From positions 287,314 through 351,313 of the forward strand of contig NZ_VJZP01000001.1 in NCBI RefSeq assembly GCF_007097265.1: 64,000 bases of DNA, written 5' to 3'. The stretch comes from Flavobacterium gawalongense. Its GTDB lineage: Bacteria > Bacteroidota > Bacteroidia > Flavobacteriales > Flavobacteriaceae. A model generated the notes under the pieces. That model ran no database searches. It was not told the origin of the DNA and saw only the letters and a program-made list of their open reading frames with translations. Shown piece after piece: positions 37,592 through 45,430 of the stretch. Every line of letters begins with the position of its first letter. Within the stretch, counting starts at the first letter, position 1. Position numbers and translations under genes: made by a program.

Positions 37592-37661
37592 ATTTATACT
37601 GTTTTTGGTGAACGTATTCACCAAATTTATACTGTTTTTGGTGAACATATTCACCGAATTT
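37581..37661. repeat. 33-bp tandem repeats forming iterated palindromes upstream of the ATPase gene
   Basis: Two identical 33-bp units (37581-37613 and 37614-37646) and a partial third. Across unit junctions they create the palindrome TTTGGTGAA-N4-TTCACCAAA: one perfect copy at 37604-37625, one with a single mismatch at 37637-37658, and a half-site at 37584-37592 over the -33 element. The arrangement is typical of operator arrays. Confidence 0.85.
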
Positions 37662-37669
37662 GAGTTTTT

Positions 37670-38482
37670 CTAAAACAACAAAACCATCAACCACCAAACA
37701 ATTGGCACGCTTTCCACCCAAAACGAAGTATAATATTTCGAGCGTTTTTCATTGGCAAAAAGCAGAAATAACAAAATCATAACCACTACTATCAAGTTGA
37801 CAATTAATTGATTTTCATCAAAATTACTTTTTAGAAATTCCAGAAAATAAAACGGAATTAAAAGTAACAATCCCAATATTTTGGTTCGCTTTACTCCTAT
37901 TTGTTGCGGTACGGTTTGCAGATGCGGGTCATCATTGGCCAAATCAATAATTTCAAAAATAAGCACCAATACAAAAATCAAGATAAATCGCTGAATGCAT
38001 TTTAGATAGAAATCAAGCGTTATCGACACATTGACATTCAAAATAGGCAAAGCCAAAGTTACTCCTACCCAACACAACGCCACAATATAGATTTTAACTC
38101 CTGCCCAATTTCTGGCATTTTTTTTATTTGGAAAAAACGGAAGCGTATACAACAAAGTGATACTCAAAAAAGCAATTGCTACGATTTGAGTAATCCGTTG
38201 CAGCTGAAAAAAATAAAAACCAACCAAAAGAAGCGCAAAAAAACTAAATACGGCAATTATTTTTAACTCCTTGCGCATCATTAGTTTTTTGGCCCTGGCC
38301 AAAGCATCATATTTTACGAAATTATATCCTACAATTGTTCCAAAAAAAACAAAATTAGCTATTGGTTCATCCGCAGCAATGTGAAACATGTGTTGTGTCA
38401 TTCGCACTAAGGCATAACACGACAATCCCACGTGAATACTGCTATTGATATAAAAATTGAATAGTTCTTTGAAAATCTTCAT
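37670..38482 (-). CDS. UbiA-superfamily-like integral membrane protein
   Basis: A 270-aa protein with about eight transmembrane helices. The pattern FEIIDLANDDPHLQTVPQQIGVKR resembles the second aspartate-rich motif of UbiA prenyltransferases, and YNFVKYDALARAKK could be a degenerate first motif, so catalytic activity is uncertain. The 3' end (FWVESVPIVWWLMVLLF) is the sequence that is duplicated at 36376-36409. A -7 box lies 4 nt before the ATG. gcvP is divergent on the other side. Confidence 0.7.
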   Translation of the reverse strand: MKIFKELFNFYINSSIHVGLSCYALVRMTQHMFHIAADEPIANFVFFGTIVGYNFVKYDALARAKKLMMRKELKIIAVFSFFALLLVGFYFFQLQRITQIVAIAFLSITLLYTLPFFPNKKNARNWAGVKIYIVALCWVGVTLALPILNVNVSITLDFYLKCIQRFILIFVLVLIFEIIDLANDDPHLQTVPQQIGVKRTKILGLLLLIPFYFLEFLKSNFDENQLIVNLIVVVMILLFLLFANEKRSKYYTSFWVESVPIVWWLMVLLF

Positions 38483-38486
38483 GAGA

Positions 38487-38494
38487 CAAAATTA
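38487..38494 (-). promoter_or_regulatory. -7 box of the UbiA-like gene (predicts leaderless mRNA)
   Basis: The minus strand reads TAATTTTG, then TCTC, then the ATG at 38482. The gap of 4 nt is identical to three other genes in the window. Confidence 0.5.
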
Positions 38495-38578
38495 ATCAAT
38501 TGTGAGCAAATCTGTCATTTAGCTGAAAAATCAATAAAAAAGGAGACCCAAAATACCTTTTAGATTATTAATAATACT

Positions 38579-38586
38579 TAATTTTG
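38579..38586 (+). promoter_or_regulatory. -7 box of gcvP
   Basis: TAATTTTG, 32 nt before the gcvP ATG. No TTG at the expected -33 position. Confidence 0.5.
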
Positions 38587-38618
38587 CACCACTAAAAAAA
38601 CAACACCTACATTTTTAT

Positions 38619-41468
38619 ATGAAAACAGATGCTTTTGCTTTAAGACACATTGGTCCAAGAGAAAACGACCTACAACATATGTTGAAAACCATTGGAGCGG
38701 AGACGCTGGATCAATTGATTTTCGAGACAATTCCTAGTGATATTCGTCTAAAAGCTGATTTGGATTTAGATCCTGCAATGACCGAATATGAATTTGCAAA
38801 TCACATTCAAAAATTAGGGAATAAAAATAAAGTTTTTCAATCCTACATTGGTTTGGGTTACAATGCAGCAATTATCCCTGCAGTTATCCAAAGAAACGTT
38901 TTTGAAAACCCAGGTTGGTATACTGCTTACACACCTTATCAAGCAGAAATTGCTCAAGGCCGTTTGGAAGCAATTTTGAATTTCCAGACTATGGTTATCG
39001 AATTAACCGGAATGGAAATCGCCAATGCTTCTTTATTGGACGAAGGAACTGCTGCTGCAGAAGCTATGGCATTACTTTTTGATGTTCGCTCTCGTGATCA
39101 AAAGAAAAATAATATTTGTAAATTCTTCGTTTCCGAAGAAATATTACCTCAAACTTTATCAGTTTTACAAACGCGTTCTACGCCAATTGGTGTTGAATTA
39201 GTAATTGGAAATCATGAAGATTTCGACTTTTCAACGGACTATTTTGGAGCTATTCTTCAATATCCAGGGAAATTTGGACAAATTCATGACTATGCCGATT
39301 TTATCGCTAAAGCTGCCGCAAACGAAATAAAAGTGGCTGTTGCTGCTGATATTTTGAGTTTGGCAAAATTGACTCCTCCGGGAGAAATGGGCGCTGCAGT
39401 AGTTTTAGGAACTACACAACGTTTCGGAATTCCATTAGGTTACGGTGGTCCACACGCTGCCTATTTTGCTACAAAAGACGAATACAAAAGAAGCATGCCG
39501 GGAAGAATCATCGGTGTAACTGTTGACACTAATGGCAATCGTGCGTTGCGTATGGCGTTGCAAACGCGTGAGCAACACATTAAACGTGATAAAGCCACTT
39601 CAAATATTTGTACCGCACAAGTTTTATTGTCAGTTATGGCAGGAATGTATGCGGTTTATCATGGCCCAAAAGGCTTGCAATATATCGCTAATAAAGTACA
39701 TGCTTCGGCAGCTACATTGGCAAACGAATTAGAAAAATTAGGTTTCCAACAAACTAATACTGCTTTCTTTGACACTATTGTTGTTAAGGCTGATGCCAAA
39801 AAAGTGAAAGCTATTGCTGAACAAAACGAAATCAACTTTTATTACATTGACGAAAATACCGTTTCTATTTCTTTGAATGAAACGACAAGCGTTGCTGATC
39901 TAAATAAAATTATTGCTGTTTTTGCTTCCGCAAAAGAGACTCAGGCAACAACAATTGAAAGTTTATCAGAAACCAATCATTTTCCAGAAAGCGTAAACAG
40001 AACATCAACGTTCTTACAACATGATGTTTTCAACAAATTCTATTCGGAAACCGCTTTGATGCGTTACATCAAAATGTTGGAACGAAAAGATTTGGCTTTG
40101 AATCATTCGATGATTTCATTAGGTTCTTGTACCATGAAACTGAATGCAGCTTCAGAAATGTTGCCTTTAAGCATGCCGCAATGGAATAACATTCACCCAT
40201 TTGCACCACTTGATCAAGCACAAGGATACCAGGAAATGTTAGCCAAACTAGAACAACAATTAAATGTTATCACCGGTTTTGCAGGAACGACTTTACAACC
40301 CAATTCAGGTGCTCAAGGAGAATATGCAGGATTAATGGTAATTCGTGCGTACCACCAGTCAAGAGGAGATCATCATAGAAACATTGCTTTAATTCCATCA
40401 TCAGCTCACGGAACTAATCCGGCATCAGCAGCTATGGCGGGAATGAAAGTTATTGTTACCAAAACTTTAGAAAACGGAAATATCGACGTAGAAGATTTAC
40501 GCGAAAAAGCAATTCTTCACGCAGCCAATCTTTCTTGTTTGATGGTAACGTATCCGTCAACTCACGGTGTATTTGAAAGTGCTATTAAAGAAATCACACA
40601 ATTGATCCACGATAACGGCGGACAGGTCTATATGGATGGTGCCAATATGAATGCCCAGGTAGGACTTACGAACCCTGCAACTATTGGTGCTGATGTTTGT
40701 CACTTGAACTTACACAAAACGTTTGCTATTCCTCACGGTGGTGGTGGACCAGGTGTAGGACCAATATGTGTTGCTCCACAATTAGTACCATTTTTACCAT
40801 CAAACCCAGTAATTCCAACGGGAGGAGAAAATGCTATTTCGGCTATTTCTGCAGCTCCTTGGGGTTCCGCTTTAGTTTGTTTAATTTCTTATGGTTACAT
40901 TTCAATGTTAGGTGCTGAAGGTTTGAAACAATCTACTCAATATGCGATTTTAAACGCGAACTACATTAAAGAGAAATTAAACGGCCATTATGATACGTTG
41001 TATTCCGGAGAAATGGGTCGTGCAGCTCACGAAATGATTTTGGAATGTCGTCCTTTCAAACAAAAAGGAATTGAAGTTACTGATATTGCAAAACGTTTAA
41101 TGGATTATGGTTTCCATGCCCCTACCGTTTCTTTCCCAGTTGCGGGAACATTAATGATTGAACCAACTGAAAGTGAAAACTTAGAGGAATTAGATCGTTT
41201 TTGTGATGCGATGATTTCAATACGTAAAGAAATTGAAGCTTCTACTCTGGAAGACAAAAATAATGTCTTAAAAAATTCTCCACATACTTTAGCCATGCTA
41301 ACTACTGATGTTTGGGACTTCCCTTACACTCGTGAGCAAGCAGCTTTCCCATTGGATTATATTGCTGAAAATAAATTCTGGCCAACTGTTCGCAGAGCAG
41401 ATGATGCTTATGGCGATAGAAATTTAGTTTGTTCTTGTGCGCCCATAGAGGCCTATATGGAAAATTAA
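38619..41468 (+). CDS. gcvP: Glycine dehydrogenase (decarboxylating), P protein of the glycine cleavage system
   Basis: A 949-aa single-chain P protein that decarboxylates glycine with PLP and passes the aminomethyl group to the H protein lipoyl arm. The N-terminal half (RHIGPRENDLQHMLKTIG) and C-terminal half are both full length. The PLP lysine is in HLNLHKTFAIPHGGGGPG, and the CTMKLNA motif (SLGSCTMKLNAASEM) is present. Fused P1-P2 form is normal in this phylum. gcvT and gcvH are not in the window. Its own terminator is split by the IS element 17 nt after the stop codon. Confidence 0.97.
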   Translation: MKTDAFALRHIGPRENDLQHMLKTIGAETLDQLIFETIPSDIRLKADLDLDPAMTEYEFANHIQKLGNKNKVFQSYIGLGYNAAIIPAVIQRNVFENPGWYTAYTPYQAEIAQGRLEAILNFQTMVIELTGMEIANASLLDEGTAAAEAMALLFDVRSRDQKKNNICKFFVSEEILPQTLSVLQTRSTPIGVELVIGNHEDFDFSTDYFGAILQYPGKFGQIHDYADFIAKAAANEIKVAVAADILSLAKLTPPGEMGAAVVLGTTQRFGIPLGYGGPHAAYFATKDEYKRSMPGRIIGVTVDTNGNRALRMALQTREQHIKRDKATSNICTAQVLLSVMAGMYAVYHGPKGLQYIANKVHASAATLANELEKLGFQQTNTAFFDTIVVKADAKKVKAIAEQNEINFYYIDENTVSISLNETTSVADLNKIIAVFASAKETQATTIESLSETNHFPESVNRTSTFLQHDVFNKFYSETALMRYIKMLERKDLALNHSMISLGSCTMKLNAASEMLPLSMPQWNNIHPFAPLDQAQGYQEMLAKLEQQLNVITGFAGTTLQPNSGAQGEYAGLMVIRAYHQSRGDHHRNIALIPSSAHGTNPASAAMAGMKVIVTKTLENGNIDVEDLREKAILHAANLSCLMVTYPSTHGVFESAIKEITQLIHDNGGQVYMDGANMNAQVGLTNPATIGADVCHLNLHKTFAIPHGGGGPGVGPICVAPQLVPFLPSNPVIPTGGENAISAISAAPWGSALVCLISYGYISMLGAEGLKQSTQYAILNANYIKEKLNGHYDTLYSGEMGRAAHEMILECRPFKQKGIEVTDIAKRLMDYGFHAPTVSFPVAGTLMIEPTESENLEELDRFCDAMISIRKEIEASTLEDKNNVLKNSPHTLAMLTTDVWDFPYTREQAAFPLDYIAENKFWPTVRRADDAYGDRNLVCSCAPIEAYMEN

Positions 41469-41558
41469 TTTTTAAATTAATTCAAAAAAATGTCTCGAGA
41501 AATGGAGGCCACTGAAAAACATCGCTTATTTTGATTAGCGTCGTTTTTTAGACAATAA

Positions 41559-41605
41559 AAAAACGCTTGTAACAGGATTTTTAAACATCCCTTACAAGCG
41601 TTTTT
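41559..41605 (-). terminator. Terminator downstream of the transposase gene
   Basis: Arms AAAAACGCTTGTAA (41559-41572) and TTACAAGCGTTTTT (41592-41605) pair perfectly over 14 bp; within the loop GGAT/ATCC can extend the structure. It lies about 90 bp past the transposase stop. Confidence 0.75.
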
Positions 41606-41697
41606 CTTTTTGTAACTGTTTTTTATTGTAGGTTGTATCAGCCGATTTTTGACTGATAGAGGTTCATTTTGCATAATGCGCGTGTAGCTTGCATTTC

Positions 41698-43146
41698 CTA
41701 CATTAATTTCAGTATTCTTTTTAAGTTGACTGCAAAAATTGCTATCGCTCCTTGCATTTGCATATTGGTAATGCCATACGATATTGCTCTATCATAACCA
41801 TGTACATTTTTTAATTCACTGTTTTTCGCTTCTATTTTGTATCGGTGTTTTGCTTTTTCTTTGTAATAGTCAGTGTCTTGAAAGCTGATTTGTTCTTGGT
41901 GTAAGTCTGATTTTATCGATACAGAATATGTTTTTGTCTTGGCTCCGTCTTTATAACAACCCTCTTTTAAAGGACAAGACTTGCATTTTTCGACATCAAA
42001 ATAGTAGGTTTGTACTTGATTCGTTCCAATGTTTTTTTTACCCTGAAGAGCCTTTCGTATAGCCATATGACCTGCAGGACAAACAAACATATCGGCATCT
42101 TTATTGTAATCAAATTTATCTTCGTCTTTTCTAAATCCTTGTGTTATGGAAGGATTTAGACGCGCTACTACTTTAATGTTTTGTTCACTTGTGAGTTTAA
42201 GATTTTCTTTCCCTGAATAGGCTGCATCGCCAATAATTGTATCTACATCAATTCCATTTTCTTGACTAATTTCTAAAAGTTTAGGTAATTCTGGTCCATC
42301 TCCTTTTTCTCCTGATGTTACTACAGCTGCTGTAATGATACGTTCTTCAGTCATTGCTAAATGAGTCTTATATCCAAAGAAGGAACTATCAGCGGATTTA
42401 TGACCCGTTTTAGCATCTGTATCTTTTGATAACGTAAAATTTTCCTGAGTGTCTTCTATCGTTTCTTTTAGCAAGTTTAATTTTTCTTTCACGGCAGGTA
42501 TGGAACATAAAGATTGTTCTTTTTCCAGCCGTTTCTCCAACTCTTTACAATAGGCCAATTCCTTTTCCAATTCATTGGTGTTGTTCTTCTCTGGCATGCG
42601 TTCTTTCCATTGGTCATCAAATAAATAAACCGTTTTTCGTAGTAGTTTGGAACGTTCACGCAATACTTCAATTGCCGAAAATGGATTTGATCTCGATAAA
42701 GTATGTGTGGCATCAACTATAATAGACTTGGAGCGTATGATGCCCTTTTCAACAGCTATAGATACCGTTTTACCAATCAATAGATTTAATAGGTCGGTGT
42801 CCTTCAAACGTAGTTTTCTAAATTTTGTCAAGGAACTTGAATTTATGACATCTTCCTCTGGTGCCATTTCCAAAAAAGACTTAAAAGACATATCAAAACG
42901 GGAACGCTCAACTACATCAACATCTGAAACGGTATAAATTGTTTTCAGAAGTAAATACTTGAACATACGCACAGGACTCTCTGCTGTGCGACCATTATTG
43001 GCGCAATACTTATTTAGCAACTCATCGTAGATAAATGAAAAATCAATCAACTCATTAATTTTCCTTAGCATATTATCCTTGGGAACAATTAAATCATATA
43101 ACGAAGAATACGAACTGAACTGAATTTTTTGTTGCTGAACTAACAT
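41698..43146 (-). CDS. IS1182-family DDE transposase
   Basis: A 482-aa transposase. The N-terminal DUF772 domain (SLYDLIVPKDNMLRKINEL... GRTAESPVRMFKYLLLKTIYTVSD) is followed by the DDE core: Asp145 in IIVDATHT, Asp307 in IIGDAAYSG, and Glu439 in HRYKIEAKNSELKN. A cysteine cluster (C356, C388, C391, C397) probably binds zinc. No frameshift or premature stop is present. The reading direction is opposite to gcvP. Confidence 0.93.
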   Translation of the reverse strand: MLVQQQKIQFSSYSSLYDLIVPKDNMLRKINELIDFSFIYDELLNKYCANNGRTAESPVRMFKYLLLKTIYTVSDVDVVERSRFDMSFKSFLEMAPEEDVINSSSLTKFRKLRLKDTDLLNLLIGKTVSIAVEKGIIRSKSIIVDATHTLSRSNPFSAIEVLRERSKLLRKTVYLFDDQWKERMPEKNNTNELEKELAYCKELEKRLEKEQSLCSIPAVKEKLNLLKETIEDTQENFTLSKDTDAKTGHKSADSSFFGYKTHLAMTEERIITAAVVTSGEKGDGPELPKLLEISQENGIDVDTIIGDAAYSGKENLKLTSEQNIKVVARLNPSITQGFRKDEDKFDYNKDADMFVCPAGHMAIRKALQGKKNIGTNQVQTYYFDVEKCKSCPLKEGCYKDGAKTKTYSVSIKSDLHQEQISFQDTDYYKEKAKHRYKIEAKNSELKNVHGYDRAISYGITNMQMQGAIAIFAVNLKRILKLM

Positions 43147-43391
43147 CTAAAAGGCCTTATGGTTACAGTTAAAAATACGAAAAAAAGGAGCAGAAAACTT
43201 TGATTTCTACTCCTTTTTATTAACAATATATTCGTAAAAAGACTTTTTCAGTGGCCTCGAGAAATCGGGACATTTTTTTTATACCTCAAAATTTATACAA
43301 AATTCAGAAAATAGTACAATGCAAATTCTTAAAATATCCATTTTATCAATCGCAACAATTAGTAAAGAAATATCGCATCGATTTTTGCAAT

Positions 43392-43417
43392 TTGTAAAAA
43401 AATAATCAATATTTTTG
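43392..43417 (+). promoter_or_regulatory. Probable promoter of the FabH-like gene
   Basis: TATTTTTG at 43410-43417 is a perfect -7 match. TTG candidates lie 15 nt (43392-43394) and 22 nt (43385-43387) upstream. The leader would be about 100 nt and includes a 12-bp perfect palindrome TATGCATGCATA at 43443-43454. The rest of the 43259-43521 gap is AT-rich with nothing else recognised. Confidence 0.5.
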
Positions 43418-43521
43418 CCAATAAATTATTATTTCATAATTATATGCATGCATAGTAAATATTATGAGTGTAATAACTTTTTAATCATTAAATTAGCCTG
43501 AATTTTTGGAAAAATAACCCG

Positions 43522-44580
43522 ATGAAAATAAAAATAACTGGAATAGGAAGTTATATTCCTGAGAAAAAAGTAAGTAATACAGACTTTGGCGAACATGTTT
43601 TTTTAAACGAAGATGGAACCGCCTTTGGTTATCCTAACGAAGTTGTCATTAATAAATTTAAGGGAATAACAGGAATTGAACACAGACGTTATGCCGAAGA
43701 TCAGTACACCTCATCTGATTTAGCTTTTTTTGCCTCCCAAAAAGCAATAGAAAATGCTGGAATTGATCCAGAAACAATAGATTATATCATCTTTGCACAC
43801 AACTTTGGCGATGTAAAATGCGGAACAAATCAATCCGATATGATTCCAAGTTTGGCCACCCGTGTGAAACACAAGCTCCAAATAAAGAACCCAAAATGTG
43901 TTGCCTATGATATCCTTTTTGGATGTCCAGGCTGGATAGAAGGGGTTATGCAGGCCAATGCTTTCATCAAATCGGGAATGGCAAAACGCTGTCTGGTAAT
44001 TGGCGCTGAAACCCTTTCGAGAGTAGTCGACGCGCATGACAGGGATTCCATGATTTATTCTGATGGCGCAGGCGCTTCTATTATTGAAGCTTCTGATGAT
44101 GAAACAGGAATGTTGGCTTATGAAAGTGCTACTTATGCAAATGATGAAGCCAATTATTTGTTCTTTGGTAAATCATACAATCCTGATTTAGATCCAGACA
44201 TTCGTTACATAAAAATGTATGGTCGCAAGATTTATGAATTTGCATTAAGCCAAGTTCCGGCTGCAATGAAAAGTTGTTTGGACAAAAGCGGATTAGACAT
44301 TGACGACGTAAAAAAAATCCTTATCCATCAAGCCAATGAAAAAATGGACGAAGCGATAATCCAACGTTTTTACAAATTATACGACAGACCCGTACCCAAA
44401 GACATCATGCCAATGAGCATTCACGAACTGGGAAACAGCAGTGTGGCAACCGTTCCTACCCTTTTTGACTTGTTAATTCGTGGAGAAATAGAAAACCAAT
44501 CCATACAAAAAGGCGACGTTCTTATCTTTGCATCCGTTGGAGCGGGAATGAATATCAACGCATTTGTTTACAGATATTAA
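43522..44580 (+). CDS. 3-oxoacyl-ACP synthase III (FabH)-like ketosynthase
   Basis: A 352-aa thiolase-fold enzyme of the KAS III type. The catalytic triad is intact: Cys135 in DILFGCPGW, His269 in LIHQANEK and Asn305 in ELGNSSVA. Canonical FabH starts fatty acid synthesis by condensing acyl-CoA with malonyl-ACP; this longer paralogue class, with an N-terminal insert (FGEHVFLNEDGTAFGYP), is common in Bacteroidetes and may act in another acyl pathway. No other fatty acid genes are adjacent. Confidence 0.85.
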   Translation: MKIKITGIGSYIPEKKVSNTDFGEHVFLNEDGTAFGYPNEVVINKFKGITGIEHRRYAEDQYTSSDLAFFASQKAIENAGIDPETIDYIIFAHNFGDVKCGTNQSDMIPSLATRVKHKLQIKNPKCVAYDILFGCPGWIEGVMQANAFIKSGMAKRCLVIGAETLSRVVDAHDRDSMIYSDGAGASIIEASDDETGMLAYESATYANDEANYLFFGKSYNPDLDPDIRYIKMYGRKIYEFALSQVPAAMKSCLDKSGLDIDDVKKILIHQANEKMDEAIIQRFYKLYDRPVPKDIMPMSIHELGNSSVATVPTLFDLLIRGEIENQSIQKGDVLIFASVGAGMNINAFVYRY

Positions 44581-44603
44581 TCATTATAATGAATTTGGTA
44601 ATC

Positions 44604-44744
44604 AGGAGCTAATCCGGCTATACATTACAATTCCTCACTACAAAACTTGTTTTTCTAAGGTGTAAGAAAGCTTCTTTTAGTCGCTTTTTACACCTTGAAA
44701 AACTACATTTTGAAGCTCCGGGATTTTCATTCCTATCCGGGCTA
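44604..44744. repeat. Dispersed intergenic repeat, copy 4
   Basis: Starts AGGAGCTAATCCGGCT and ends TATCCGGGCTA, the orientation of copy 3. Contains a long internal inverted repeat (TTTTTCTAAGGTGTAA / TTTACACCTTGAAAAA). It fills the gap between the FabH-like gene and the methyltransferase. Confidence 0.7.
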
Positions 44745-44774
44745 AAAAACAATGTCCAAAAACACATTTATTAC

Positions 44775-44782
44775 TATATTTG
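44775..44782 (+). promoter_or_regulatory. -7 box of the methyltransferase gene
   Basis: TATATTTG, 34 nt before the ATG at 44817. An alternative in-frame GTG start at 44790 would leave almost no leader, so the ATG is preferred. Confidence 0.5.
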
Positions 44783-44816
44783 TGGCTTCGTGCCCTTGCG
44801 GCAAAATCAAAAAAAC

Positions 44817-45371
44817 ATGTACGAAAAAACGTTTCCCAATAAAAGATTCAAACACACTTTAGAATTTCTAAAAAAACACATCTCCACGGATGAAACCATA
44901 TTAGATTTAGGCGTAGAAAACCCTTTTTCTAAAATCATGAAATCTGAAGGATTTGCTGTTAAAAACACAACAGGAGAAGACTTAGATATCGACCAAACCG
45001 TACTTTCAAATGAAAAACAGGATGTCGTAACTGCTTTCGAAATCTTTGAACATTTACTCAATCCGTTTACTATTTTAAAAGAAATAAAATCCGATAAGCT
45101 TTTTATATCTATCCCAATGCGTTTGTGGTTTTCACCAGCATATCGAAGCAAAACAGATATGTGGGACAGACATTACCATGAATTTGAAGATTGGCAATTG
45201 GACTGGCTATTGGAAAAAACAGGCTGGAAAATAATCGACCGAGAAAAATGGACCAATCCCGTTAAGAAATTTGGCATTCGTCCCTTATTACGTAAGTTCA
45301 CCAACCGATATTATATTGTTTACGCTGAAAAAATCCCCTCCCCAACCCTCCCCGAAGGGAAGGGAGCCTAG
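44817..45371 (+). CDS. Class I SAM-dependent methyltransferase-like protein
   Basis: A 184-aa protein with a partly degenerate SAM-binding fold: ETILDLGVENPFSKIM at motif I (DLG rather than DxGxG), DVVTAFEIFEHLLNP at motif II and LFISIPMRLWFSPAY following. The substrate is unknown. The last codons (IPSPTLPEGKGA) and stop come from the dispersed repeat shared with the rlmB 3' end, so the natural C-terminus was probably near VYAEK. A glycosyltransferase gene follows after 59 bp, suggesting a polysaccharide or lipid modification context. Confidence 0.72.
   Translation: MYEKTFPNKRFKHTLEFLKKHISTDETILDLGVENPFSKIMKSEGFAVKNTTGEDLDIDQTVLSNEKQDVVTAFEIFEHLLNPFTILKEIKSDKLFISIPMRLWFSPAYRSKTDMWDRHYHEFEDWQLDWLLEKTGWKIIDREKWTNPVKKFGIRPLLRKFTNRYYIVYAEKIPSPTLPEGKGA
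45332..45371. repeat. Dispersed palindromic repeat ending the methyltransferase gene
   Basis: C-rich then G-rich imperfect palindrome (CCCTCCCC ... AAGGGAAGGGAGCC) closely matching 16301-16340, in the same orientation and the same reading phase relative to the upstream gene. It supplies the stop codon at 45369-45371. Confidence 0.75.
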
Positions 45372-45430
45372 ACTCTACAATTTTTAAGCTAAAAATCTCA
45401 GCATCTTAGAAACTTAGTCCCTCAAGAAAA

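Larger units (their letters stand above)
41505..43258 (-). mobile_element. IS1182-family insertion sequence (about 1.75 kb)
   Basis: Terminal inverted repeats of about 15 bp (GAGGCCACTGAAAAA at 41505-41519; its complement at 43244-43258) bracket one transposase gene on the minus strand. The target sequence CGAGAAAT is present on both sides (41496-41503 and 43258-43265), so the insertion duplicated about 7-8 bp. The transposase is intact, implying a recent or still active element. Family assignment rests on the DUF772-type N-terminus and DDE core. Confidence 0.88.
41485..43278 (+). terminator. gcvP terminator, split by the IS element
   Basis: Left arm 41485-41498 (AAAAAATGTCTCGA) and right arm 43265-43278 (TCGGGACATTTTTT) pair over 14 positions with only one T-G wobble. 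Removing the IS rejoins them around a GAAA tetraloop followed by a T-run, a textbook intrinsic terminator. The coordinates span the inserted element. Confidence 0.8.

Noticed and set aside
37581..37661. Possible CRISPR array
   Set aside because: The 33-bp units are directly adjacent with no spacers, only about 2.5 copies, and no cas genes are in the window.
37536..37721. 61-codon open frame with internal repeats (KFGEYVHQKQY twice)
   Set aside because: It is the translation of the 33-bp tandem repeats and overlaps the ATPase promoter and the ends of two real genes; no start or coding signal.
41477..41674. 65-codon minus-strand frame inside the left end of the IS
   Set aside because: It runs through the IS terminator hairpin and terminal repeat and has no family resemblance; only the transposase is a credible gene there.
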